DNA of 11,644 bases from positions 1-11,644 of the forward strand of contig JAKSDL010000338.1 in NCBI GenBank assembly GCA_022360105.1, in the 5' to 3' direction. Shown here piece by piece: positions 1 to 6,671 of this stretch. The notes under the pieces are model-generated. The model saw only the letters and a program-made list of their open reading frames with translations, had not been told where the DNA came from and ran no database searches. The position numbers and the translations under genes were made by a program. Each line of letters opens with the position of its first letter. Position 1 is the first letter of the stretch. The DNA is from Pseudomonadota bacterium (lineage in GTDB: Bacteria; SAR324; XYD2-FULL-50-16; JAHJRI01).

Positions 1-193
1 GAAAATCTAAAAGAGGGGGTGTCCAAAACAAGAAACCGTGTCATAGCCCTCATATTCAGGGAACCAACCCTCATTGAGCAATGGGGCAGCGACCTTCATC
101 GAATTTCTGACAAAGCAAAATCATCGAAACGCAAACAACTGTTTCATGGAGCTGTCGCAAGTCAACTAAAACAACGGAACTATGTAAAACACC

Positions 194-240
194 TTGACAG
201 GTTCTATATTTGAATTAGTATATGAGCATGTATTCATTTA
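194..240 (+). promoter_or_regulatory. Promoter with overlapping CadC/SmtB-type operator for the metal repressor gene
   Basis: A perfect TTGACA (194-199) is followed after 16 nt by TAGTAT (216-221), a reasonable -35/-10 pair. Overlapping and just downstream is an imperfect palindrome whose core is TGAGCATGTATTCA (223-236), extended by ATA/TTT flanks. The TGA(A/G)CA-N4-TTCA spacing resembles the operators bound by SmtB/CzrA/CadC-family repressors, as I recall them. Its position over the -10 and presumed start site suits autorepression that is relieved by metal. It also covers an upstream ATG at 222, which argues that translation starts at 255. Confidence 0.6.
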
Positions 241-254
241 TAGAGGATTCTCTC

Positions 255-608
255 ATGAACAAAGTTGAATTTTGCCAGGAAGATTGTGTCAATGCCGAAA
301 CCGTATTGAAGGTTCGGGAGCGCATGGCTGCCACCGATCAGCTGTTTGAACTGGCTGATCTTTTTAAGGCTCTTGGAGACAGCACGCGTATGAGAATTCT
401 AAATGCTTTATTGCATTCGGAGCTTTGCGTGTGTGACATGGTCGACATTATCGGCATGTCTCAATCGGCCATCTCTCATCAACTGCGCGTTTTGCGTTCT
501 GCTAAAATCGTCAAACATCGCAAAGAGGGAAAAAACGTCTTTTATAGTCTGGACGACAATCATATCCGCCAATTGCTTAAGGACGGTCTGGAACATGTAA
601 ATGAGTAA
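255..608 (+). CDS. ArsR/SmtB-family metal-responsive repressor, CadC-like
   Basis: This is a winged-helix repressor that should release DNA on binding Zn, Cd or Pb. I start it at ATG 255 (117 aa) rather than ATG 222, for three reasons: AGAGGA lies 7 nt upstream of 255, the operator covers 222, and from 255 the ligand residues fall at the same numbers as in staphylococcal CadC. The alpha3N site is Cys7 and Cys11 (CxxxC) with Cys58 and Cys60 in ELCVCD. The alpha5 site is Asp101 and His103 with His114 and Glu117, and Glu117 is the last residue. The recognition helix is around SQSAISHQLRVLR, followed by a wing with KEGKNVFY. Both sensor sites look complete. The permease gene follows 79 nt later on the same strand, so the protein probably controls both itself and the exporter. 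Which metal is sensed cannot be told from sequence. Confidence 0.92.
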   Translation: MNKVEFCQEDCVNAETVLKVRERMAATDQLFELADLFKALGDSTRMRILNALLHSELCVCDMVDIIGMSQSAISHQLRVLRSAKIVKHRKEGKNVFYSLDDNHIRQLLKDGLEHVNE

Positions 609-687
609 CAGGGAATTTTTCTTGAAGCAATCTCAAAAATCGTTCTATACATGAACACATCATCATATGTGCAAGTAGTTAATTATT

Positions 688-1773
688 ATGACCAACACGA
701 TCGATATTTTTATTCAAATTTTGGATTCTGCCTGGCATGTTCTCTTGGATTCATCGCCGTTTATCATATTCGGATTTATTGTGGCAGGCTTGTTAAAGGC
801 TTTTTTACCTGATGACATGGTCGGAAAACACCTTGGCAAAGGTCAATCAGCCAGTGTTTTAAAGTCCGCTTTAATCGGTATCCCCCTGCCTTTGTGCAGT
901 TGTGGTGTATTGCCTGCTGCTGCCGGATTAAAGGAACAGGGAGCCAGTAAGGGTTCTGTTTCCTCCTTTATGATTGCCACTCCGGAAACCGGTGTGGATT
1001 CGATTGCTATTACGTATGCTCTGTTAGATCCGATCATGACTATAATCAGACCTGTGTCAGCGTTTTTTACTGCGGTCTGTACAGGTTTGTTTGTAAATGT
1101 ATCCAGTAGAGGTGAGGAGGATCCTCCGCCAGAAGCCCCCTGTTGAGGCAGAAAATCTTCCTGCGGGGCAGGTATGGATGAAATTAAAAAACCATTTTCC
1201 CAAAAGTTAAAAACGGGGATGGATTTTGCTTTCGGGGATTTGATCGACGATATTGGAGGCTGGTTGCTGCTGGGTGTTCTTTTAGCAGGATTGATCGGTG
1301 TGTTTGTTTCGCCTTCACTGGTCGAAACTTACCTGGGAAGCGGATTTCTTTCCATGTTGTTCATGCTGGCTATTGCCACCCCCCTGTATGTTTGCGCCAC
1401 GGCATCCACGCCTATTGCCGCTGCATTGGTTCTTAAGGGCATTTCACCCGGAGCAGCCCTGGTTTTTTTGCTGGCTGGACCAGCAACCAATATAGCTACC
1501 ATCACGGTAGTTGCAAAAGTCATCGGCAAAAAAGCAGCCACTATTTATGTTTTATCGATCTTGTTCTGCTCCCTGATGATGGGATTAGTCGTCAACGAAC
1601 TTTATAATTTTTTTGGGTTGGATATCACAAAATGGGTGTCTGTTGCTGAAGCGGAATCACACGGTCTGATTGCATACGGTTCAACCGCCGTTTTGTTTGT
1701 GTTTATCCTTCGCGGTTTTTTTAAGAAGTTGGGGATTCAATTCAGACAAAAAAAGGCAACCACGGCTGTTTAA
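688..1773 (+). CDS. Permease, DUF318/SO_0444 Cu/Zn-efflux type, interrupted by in-frame TGA (candidate selenoprotein)
   Basis: This is an inner-membrane permease probably exporting a soft or transition metal. Read through TGA 1144-1146 it is 361 aa in a single frame. The N-terminal half (688-1143, 152 aa) has about four hydrophobic helices and the signature CSCGVLP (Cys70, Cys72), then TPETGVDS. The C-terminal half (ATG at 1174; 199 aa) has about five helices, the matching signature YVCATASTP (Cys236) and LLAGPATN. In this family the halves are joined in one chain by a Cys-rich cytoplasmic linker. Here the linker would read Cys152-Sec153-x5-Cys159. The two halves are therefore in phase with nothing missing. 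The alternatives are a nonsense mutation in an original Cys-Cys pair, or two proteins, the second restarting at ATG 1174 behind GGGGCAGG. There is no good ribosome site before ATG 688; the leader has ATGAACA (651-657) and CACAT-N6-ATGTG (656-671), perhaps a second weak operator. The family call is firm; the Sec reading is inference. Confidence 0.8.
1144..1178 (+). promoter_or_regulatory. Candidate Sec UGA codon with bacterial SECIS-like hairpin
   Basis: UGA 1144-1146 is followed 18 nt later by an apical loop GGG (1165-1167) closed by a perfect 5-bp stem, CCTGC (1160-1164) with GCAGG (1168-1172). Allowing bulged T1173 and T1175, pairing can extend to T1156-A1178. Bacterial SECIS models ask for a stem-loop just after the UGA, roughly 16-37 nt to the loop, with G early in the loop; this fits. 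The stem is short and could arise by chance. The same bases also place a GGGGCAGG before ATG 1174, so a restart site is a competing explanation. No selA, selB, selC or selD gene lies in this window. Confidence 0.45.
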
Positions 1774-1774
1774 C

Positions 1775-1802
1775 CAATCAAATGCTGGATGGTTGATTGT
1801 TT
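1775..1802 (+). terminator. Weak hairpin directly after the permease gene
   Basis: CAATCAA (1775-1781) and TTGATTG (1793-1799) form a 7-bp AT-rich stem with an 11-nt loop, followed by only TTT. It starts one base after the permease stop codon, where a terminator would be expected. The low GC and short T run make it weak. Confidence 0.3.
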
Positions 1803-1847
1803 CAATGAAGCACTCCTTGAGAGAGTTGTGTGGGCTTGGTTTCTATT

Positions 1848-1893
1848 CCCGGGGTTGGCACCCTGGGCTTTTATGAATTCCCTCTTCAAGGGA
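1848..1893. repeat. GC-rich imperfect inverted repeats in convergent intergenic region
   Basis: CCCGGGGT (1848-1855) pairs with ACCCTGGG (1860-1867) at 7 of 8 positions over a 4-nt loop. It is followed by TCCCT-N5-AGGGA (1879-1893). The block is richer in GC than its surroundings. It looks like a small mobile or repeated intergenic element, but no second copy occurs in the window, so this is only a suggestion. Confidence 0.3.
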
Positions 1894-1919
1894 TGGATGC
1901 ACGATTACAACAATACTCT

Positions 1920-1959
1920 TATCAAATCAACTCTCAAATGGAATATGGGTGATTTGATA
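1920..1959. repeat. Perfect 10-bp inverted repeat with 20-nt loop
   Basis: TATCAAATCA (1920-1929) and TGATTTGATA (1950-1959) are exact reverse complements. Neither strand has a T run after the stem, so it is not a usual intrinsic terminator. It lies between the convergent permease and feo units. It could be a protein-binding site or an RNA structure; its role is unknown. Confidence 0.45.
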
Positions 1960-1994
1960 TGACATAAATAGTGAGAAGGAGGAAAAGTAGTTGG

Positions 1995-2036
1995 AGATAA
2001 AAAAGGCGTGAATTGAAGAATCCTCTATTCACGCCT
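1995..2036 (-). terminator. Intrinsic terminator of the feo operon
   Basis: AGGCGTGAAT (2004-2013) and ATTCACGCCT (2027-2036) form a perfect 10-bp stem with a 13-nt loop. Read on the minus strand, the stem is followed by TTTTATCT, a T-rich tract. It lies about 20 nt past the stop of the last feo gene. On the plus strand no T run follows, so it acts mainly for the minus-strand transcript. Confidence 0.8.
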
Positions 2037-2055
2037 GTTCTAATTGTCATGTGAC

Positions 2056-2229
2056 CTATTTGCTGTTATCCAGCATATGAGGAGTTGTGTTGCAGTTGTG
2101 TTTTACTTCTTCCGAGCAAGCACAACCGCTTGAGCAACCGCCTTTGCCTCTGAATTGTCGATATATGTTTCGACTGACATAGATAAACGCAATTGCAACT
2201 ATAACCAATACGATAAATGTTTCCATCAT
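2056..2229 (-). CDS. FeoB-associated Cys-rich membrane protein
   Basis: This is a 57-residue protein with one N-terminal membrane helix (about residues 4-19, ETFIVLVIVAIAFIYVS), a basic segment (RNIYRQFRGKGG), then a Cys-rich tail: C32, C36, C38 (CSSGCAC) and C46. This architecture and its place after feoB match the small FeoB-associated Cys-rich proteins, thought to help the iron transporter. The first ATG overlaps the feoB stop (TAATG), implying translational coupling. A second ATG directly follows, and GGTGGGG sits a few bases upstream, so either Met may be used. The Cys set suggests metal or iron binding at the cytoplasmic face, which is inference. A longer open frame over this stretch (2066-2359) is out of phase and not real. 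Confidence 0.85.
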   Translation of the reverse strand: MMETFIVLVIVAIAFIYVSRNIYRQFRGKGGCSSGCACSEEVKHNCNTTPHMLDNSK

Positions 2230-4472
2230 TACCCCACCAAGAAACCGAATGTTGATCCAATTTGATAGACAATGGCTGCAACGCTAAACGCCAGCACGGT
2301 ATTAAAAGCCATGGAGAAACCTGCCCATTTCCATGATCCTGCTTCTCTTCCGATAGCAACTACAGTTACAAAACAAGGTGCGTAGAAAATTGTAAAAAGA
2401 ATCAGACTAAGTGCCAGCAGCGGACTCCAGTTCGGATCCTTCTGCAGAGTTTCGCCCAGCGATCCTGTTTCCTCCGGATCTACCTCACCCAAAGAATAAG
2501 CTGTACCCAATGTGGATACCACTACTTCCTTAGCAGCAAAACCACCTACTAATGCTATATTGGTTCTCCAATCAAAACCGGCAGCTTGTGAAACAGGCTC
2601 CATAGCTGTTCCGATAGAACCGGCAATGGAGTTTCTAAGAGCTTTTTCAGCTTCCTGCATATCTACAGCGCCCAGCTGATCTTTTACCTCATTTGCAGCA
2701 GCAGATAATTCAACTTCTTCATCTTCGGCTGCAGCTTCTATTTCATTAAGAATTTGAGCACCAGCTGCCTGCCTGATGGTTTCCCTTTGGTTTTCAAAAA
2801 CTGCCAGATCTGACTCCGGCAACCCCGGAAAGGTCATCATCGCCCAGAGGATAATAGAAATTCCCAGAATGATAGTTCCCGCTTTTTTAATATATTGCCA
2901 GGTTCTTTCCCAGGTATGGATAAACAAGCCTTTTAGAGTTGGCAGACGATACGGAGGCAATTCCATCACAAAAGGAGTTGGAGGACCTGAAATAATAGTC
3001 ATTCTGAGAACTTTGGCAACCAATAAGGCACCTCCCCAGGCAATCAGGGTGATAATAAACATCATCATTGCCTCGTTTTTCCCGAAAAATGCTCCTACCA
3101 ACAATGCCATGACCGGCATTTTTGCACCACAGTTCATAAACGGTACTGTTAAAAGGGTAGCAAGCTTCTCTCGTGGTGATTTCAAGGTTCTGGACGCCAT
3201 TACACCTGGAACGGCACATCCACCGGCGATACCACCGGAAACGATAAAAGCCATGACCGAATTTCCGTGCAGACCAAAAGCGGCAAATACCTTGTCCAGC
3301 ATAAAGGCTACCCGGGCCAGATACCCCGTATCTTCCAGGATGGAAATACCGAAAAACATAAACATGATCAGGGGTACAAATCCCAAAACACCACCGACTC
3401 CGTCGATGATTCCCGATACAACCAGGGATTTCAGCAAACCATCCGACATATTGTCGGATGCCAACCCGTTAAGCCAGCCAAAGAAGTTTTCCGTCCAGAC
3501 AACCGGTGCTTCGCTGTAAGTAAATACAAACTGGTATAACCCATAGACAATAGCGGCCATAACTAAAGGTCCGATAACTCTATTGGTTAACACCTTATCC
3601 ACTTTATCGGACAATTCAAGGTTGCTGATATCACGCTCGCGCTTGATTACATCCTGCTTTAGAACAGAAGCGATATATCCGTAACGATAATCGGAAATCA
3701 TTGCTTCAGGATAGGTATTCAGAGTGCTTTCAAGGTGTTTGGAAACAGTTTTCACAATCTCTTTTAGCTGATCGGAAACAGCACTGTTACTGGCATCTCC
3801 TTTTTCAATAATCAGTTCGTCATTTTCCAGATATTTGATTCCGATCCAGCGGGAAGGATAAAATCCCGTGAGAAAACTGTTCTGCCGGATAATTTTCTCC
3901 ATTTCGATGAGAGCGTTGTCCAAATCATCACCATAGGAAATACTGAAGTCTCTTTGTTGTTTTTCACTTCCTGCTAATCTGGCAACTTCCGTCAACACTT
4001 CCTGCTTCCCTTTCCCTGTTCTGGCGATTGTCGGAACAACGGGAACTCCCATCAACTCGGAAAGCTTTTTATCATCAATAGTAATGCCCCTTTTTTTTGC
4101 AGCATCTATCATATTCAGCGCGATACAAACAGGTACGCCTAATTCCAGCAGTTGAACTGTCAGGTATAAGTTCCGTTCAAGATTTGAAGCATCGACAATA
4201 TCCACTACGGCTTCAATTTTTGATTCTGTGAGGAAATTTCGAGCAACTACTTCATCTTGTGAGTAAGCTGTCAAAGAATAGGTTCCAGGTAAATCAATGA
4301 TGTGAATGTCTTTACCGTTAACAGAGGAATACCCCTCTTTCTTTTCAACAGTAACCCCCGGATAGTTTCCCACATGCTGACGGGCTCCCGTCAGCTCGTT
4401 AAAAAGGGTGGTTTTACCACAGTTTGGATTGCCTCCCAAGGCAATTGAAATCATATCAGGTTGTTTACCCAT
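2229..4472 (-). CDS. feoB: Ferrous iron transporter FeoB (GTPase-permease)
   Basis: The 747-aa inner-membrane Fe(II) importer has a cytosolic G domain. G1 is GNPNCGKT (14-21), G2 has Thr41 in YPGVT, G3 is DLPG (60-63) and G4 is NMID (120-123); the G5 region is degenerate (IARTGKG, about 149-155). A helical insertion domain follows, then the membrane domain from about 300. Gate signatures are GCAVPGVM (418-425), NCGAKMPVM (447-455) and APCFVTVV (698-705). Between helices, residues about 549-612 form an acidic, Ala/Glu-rich soluble stretch. The start overlaps the end of feoA by 8 nt (ATGGGTAA), and its stop overlaps the next gene's ATG, so the three proteins are probably made in step. Overall length is normal for the family. 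A 247-codon open frame on the opposite strand is a shadow. Confidence 0.97.
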   Translation of the reverse strand: MGKQPDMISIALGGNPNCGKTTLFNELTGARQHVGNYPGVTVEKKEGYSSVNGKDIHIIDLPGTYSLTAYSQDEVVARNFLTESKIEAVVDIVDASNLERNLYLTVQLLELGVPVCIALNMIDAAKKRGITIDDKKLSELMGVPVVPTIARTGKGKQEVLTEVARLAGSEKQQRDFSISYGDDLDNALIEMEKIIRQNSFLTGFYPSRWIGIKYLENDELIIEKGDASNSAVSDQLKEIVKTVSKHLESTLNTYPEAMISDYRYGYIASVLKQDVIKRERDISNLELSDKVDKVLTNRVIGPLVMAAIVYGLYQFVFTYSEAPVVWTENFFGWLNGLASDNMSDGLLKSLVVSGIIDGVGGVLGFVPLIMFMFFGISILEDTGYLARVAFMLDKVFAAFGLHGNSVMAFIVSGGIAGGCAVPGVMASRTLKSPREKLATLLTVPFMNCGAKMPVMALLVGAFFGKNEAMMMFIITLIAWGGALLVAKVLRMTIISGPPTPFVMELPPYRLPTLKGLFIHTWERTWQYIKKAGTIILGISIILWAMMTFPGLPESDLAVFENQRETIRQAAGAQILNEIEAAAEDEEVELSAAANEVKDQLGAVDMQEAEKALRNSIAGSIGTAMEPVSQAAGFDWRTNIALVGGFAAKEVVVSTLGTAYSLGEVDPEETGSLGETLQKDPNWSPLLALSLILFTIFYAPCFVTVVAIGREAGSWKWAGFSMAFNTVLAFSVAAIVYQIGSTFGFLVG

Positions 4473-4707
4473 CTTGCTCTATCTCCACATCAATATAATC
4501 AGCTTCGCTGTTTCTTAAACTCAGTGTAAATCCACGCACTCTCAAAGCAACGGGATCAGATAGGGGAGCCCTCCCCTGAATTCTTATCTCTGTACCCGGT
4601 GTCAATCCCATGTCGCGAATGCGTCTTCCCAATTCACCAGTCACTTTAATCGACGCAATTTTACCCGATTGATTCACTTGCATCTGTCTCATGTTAATTG
4701 TTGCCAA
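4465..4707 (-). CDS. feoA: Ferrous iron transport protein FeoA
   Basis: This is an 80-aa cytosolic SH3-like partner of FeoB. The core around VTGELGRRIRDMGLTPGTEI, then DPVALRVRGFTLSLR, is typical of the FeoA fold. The chosen start is TTG at 4707, because AGGAGG (minus strand, 4714-4719) lies exactly 6 nt upstream. The first ATG (4692) has no such site and would drop five residues. The gene overlaps feoB by 8 nt. FeoA is needed for Feo function and may modulate the FeoB GTPase; that is family knowledge, not visible here. Confidence 0.93.
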   Translation of the reverse strand: MATINMRQMQVNQSGKIASIKVTGELGRRIRDMGLTPGTEIRIQGRAPLSDPVALRVRGFTLSLRNSEADYIDVEIEQDG

Positions 4708-4713
4708 CTCTTG

Positions 4714-4719
4714 CCTCCT
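4714..4719 (-). promoter_or_regulatory. Strong Shine-Dalgarno deciding the feoA TTG start
   Basis: On the minus strand this reads AGGAGG, a perfect anti-16S match, with a 6-nt spacer (CAAGAG) to TTG 4707. The pairing of a strong site with a weak start codon fixes the feoA start. Confidence 0.8.
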
Positions 4720-5178
4720 GTTTCAGCTAATAGGTAACTACCCAGATTTCCTGCTCCCAAAAAAATACCTGAGAGAACTTTTTCGGTTTTTGTTGCGCTT
4801 CTCCCTGATGAAATCTTTTTCGTGATTAAAAATTATTTTTCGCGTGTACGAATCCAAGATATTTATATGAACTACAAATGTCAACAGGTAATCACTAACA
4901 ATATATGATCCTAAACAAATACAATTGTAATCAAACGATGATGTTAATATTGATCCCCATACCAAATATACCTTTTTCGGCTGTTTCAGTATCGTATTGA
5001 TCTCAACCCGGTTCTCTTAGCTTCAGACTCCAAGTTATTCACCGGCATCTTTTGACATCGCTGACGAACCTATTATTCTGACAATCTTGTATGGAACTGT
5101 TGTGCTCTCATTTAGTTTATTGAGATTTATTATTATTTGATAGAGGTATCTTTTTACGCTTGACTTTATTATTAGTAT
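4720..5178. other. AT-rich divergent intergenic region between feoA and the DUF2325 gene
   Basis: No supportable gene lies here. A 75-codon frame on the minus strand (4738-4965) is low-complexity and resembles no family I know. The stretch should hold the feo promoter, but I see no convincing -35/-10 pair or clear Fur box. Two short signals recur. TACGAA (4847-4852, inside TTCG-N6-CGAA) matches the half-site of the palindrome before the DUF2325 gene. TCGTATTGAT (4992-5001) is repeated at 5196-5205. A possible -35 TTGACT sits at 5160-5165. Confidence 0.4.
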
Positions 5179-5217
5179 ATACGAAAATTCTAACTTCGTA
5201 TTGATAACTATTATAAT
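5179..5217 (+). promoter_or_regulatory. Palindromic operator candidate plus TATAAT box before the DUF2325 gene
   Basis: ATACGAA (5179-5185) and TTCGTAT (5195-5201) are perfect 7-bp arms separated by 9 nt, about 1.5 helical turns centre to centre. A perfect TATAAT (5212-5217) lies just downstream, with the palindrome over the expected -35 region, which has no good match of its own. That geometry suits a regulator-bound site, as repressor or activator. The start codon is 19 nt past the TATAAT, with GGAG in between, so the leader would be very short. The overlapping GATAACTATTATAAT also has a loose likeness to a Fur box. Confidence 0.45.
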
Positions 5218-5235
5218 AAATCGCTGGAGCTTATC

Positions 5236-6468
5236 ATGTTAGAACCCGGGTATAACAACTGGACAGATGATGTAACTGTGGTGGAAATTCCGACTGGTAT
5301 TAAATCGATCTGGGAAGTAGCCCAAAGTAATCGATGTCCTTTAATTGGATCCTGTTTAAATGAGGAAGAGCACAAACGCATGCTTAAGAAGTCCGGATAT
5401 CAAATCAAGGGGCTTAGACTTTACCAGGTTCATGCCCACATCATGAAAATGCTCCATGATGAGAACAAGCTGTCTGTTAAAGTAGACAATTATTTAAGAC
5501 GAAAATATAAAACCGATATTGATGAATTTGGTCGGGCAAACGAGCAGGAACTGCGGACAGAGTGGAACAAAAGACTGACTAGCGGGAATTTTGCCGGACT
5601 ATTCTATCTCGCCTGTGCGAAAAGGGACGTTTCAGAAGACCTGGTGGAGGAAATGTTCGGAGAAATCCACATGATGTCCCATCACGGGGTTAATGCTATA
5701 TCCAGAATCAAGGGTGAATTCAGGGAATCTCAAAACACCAATTCCAGACTCAAAGACCAGATAAAAACCCAGAAACAAAGCTATCGTGAACTAAAAAAAG
5801 AGAATCAAACGTTGCGGAATGAACTCGGTTTGGCTTTAAAAAAACTGGAATCACTGGAAAAGTCAGAATCTTCCGATAATCAAAAAGAGCTGGAAAAGCC
5901 TTTGGAGTTGCAGGATCAGACAGAACTGGAATTGCAATTGCTGGAACAGCAGAAAGAGATAGAACAATTGAAAACCGAACTGCGAACCAGTCACAAGGAA
6001 GTCGAAACCTTGACGGAACGTCTGGAGGAAAATGAAGCTCTGAACGACCATTTAAAAGGGGACATCGAAGAATTGATCTCTCATTTCACGAAACTGACGG
6101 AAGCCCACAGCAAAACGGAAAACACTCCCAACCAGGATCAGGATCTTGAATCCAAACGGGTACTCATTGTCGGCGGTATGACAAAGATTAAACATCTTTA
6201 TCAGCATATGGTTGAGATGAACGGTGGTCAGTTTGAATATCATGATGGTTACCTGAAAAACGGCAATTCGAATCTGGATGCAAAAGTCAGTCGTTCAGAT
6301 ATCATTATCTGCCCTGTTAATTGCAACAGTCATAATGCCTGTAATCGCCTCAAACGGCTTTGTCGTAAATACAAAAAACCTCTGAAAATGCTGCCTAATG
6401 CCAGTGTCAGCAGTATCTCAACTGCCCTTTTTACAAATGAGGCAAACCTCAACGGACAACTGCTATAA
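5236..6468 (+). CDS. DUF2325 domain protein with Cys/His-rich N-terminal domain and coiled coil
   Basis: This 410-aa soluble protein has three parts. Residues about 1-155 form an alpha-helical domain with CPLIGSC (Cys34, Cys40), HAH (66-68) and a FGEIHMMSHH segment (141-150). This pattern (CPxxGxC, then FGE-H-M-SH) recurs in DUF2325 proteins as I recall them, and suggests metal or cofactor binding. Residues about 156-295 are a long Glu/Gln/Lys-rich coiled coil. Residues about 307-398 are DUF2325, starting VLIVGGM and carrying CPVNCNSHNAC (359-369), with Cys376 further on. Its biochemical function is unknown. GGAG lies 6 nt before the ATG. It stands alone, divergent from feoAB, with its own palindromic promoter. 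A role linked to iron or redox state is inference from position and the Cys/His pattern only. Confidence 0.85.
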   Translation: MLEPGYNNWTDDVTVVEIPTGIKSIWEVAQSNRCPLIGSCLNEEEHKRMLKKSGYQIKGLRLYQVHAHIMKMLHDENKLSVKVDNYLRRKYKTDIDEFGRANEQELRTEWNKRLTSGNFAGLFYLACAKRDVSEDLVEEMFGEIHMMSHHGVNAISRIKGEFRESQNTNSRLKDQIKTQKQSYRELKKENQTLRNELGLALKKLESLEKSESSDNQKELEKPLELQDQTELELQLLEQQKEIEQLKTELRTSHKEVETLTERLEENEALNDHLKGDIEELISHFTKLTEAHSKTENTPNQDQDLESKRVLIVGGMTKIKHLYQHMVEMNGGQFEYHDGYLKNGNSNLDAKVSRSDIIICPVNCNSHNACNRLKRLCRKYKKPLKMLPNASVSSISTALFTNEANLNGQLL

Positions 6469-6518
6469 AAGCAACGACTGTCATTCTCCCTCTCCTCACA
6501 CTCTCTCCCACCTCAATG

Positions 6519-6587
6519 CCGAGTTGCTCAATCTTCTTTAAGGTTGACAACTCGGTGCTTTGCGGAAACTATGAAGGAATAGTTTTT
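6519..6587 (+). terminator. Two tandem hairpins after the DUF2325 gene
   Basis: CCGAGTTG (6519-6526) pairs perfectly with CAACTCGG (6548-6555), and TCAA/TTGA extends the stem inward past a bulged C6527, making about 12 bp. A second stem, AAACTAT (6566-6572) with ATAGTTT (6579-6585), runs into TTTTT. The first has the strength and the second has the T run. A TTGACA (6544-6549) inside the first hairpin could be the -35 of a promoter for the next gene, with AACTAT 17 nt on; this is weak. Confidence 0.5.
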
Positions 6588-6671
6588 CTGATTTAGTTTT
6601 ATTCAAGGTGAACCTGCATAGATTCTTTGCATCGTCTTATTGAACCCGCAATCTTAAACCATCAAAATCTT

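Noticed and set aside
16..25. GGGGTGTCCA shared with 9829-9838, considered as insertion-sequence end remnants
   Set aside because: Many 10-mers repeat by chance in a window of this size, and the flanking bases do not match.
19..213. 64-codon frame starting at GTG 19
   Set aside because: The only purine-rich run touches the start codon with no spacer, the product resembles no family, and its 3' end overlaps the TTGACA promoter of the repressor gene.
222..254. ATG 222 as the start of the CadC-like repressor
   Set aside because: It lies inside the operator and near the expected transcript start; ATG 255 has AGAGGA at good spacing and gives exact CadC ligand numbering.
2066..2359. 97-codon minus-strand frame crossing the feoB end
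   Set aside because: It is out of phase with both feoB and the FeoB-associated small gene, which explain this DNA fully.
2776..3519. 247-codon plus-strand frame opposite feoB
   Set aside because: It is antisense to conserved FeoB membrane sequence and shows no domain; a codon-bias shadow.
4738..4965. 75-codon minus-strand frame upstream of feoA
   Set aside because: AT-rich, low-complexity product with no family likeness, lying where the feo promoter is expected.
5203..5221. Fur box over GATAACTATTATAATAAAT
   Set aside because: Only about 12 of 19 positions match the classic box, in an AT-rich region where that is common; mentioned only as a loose likeness.
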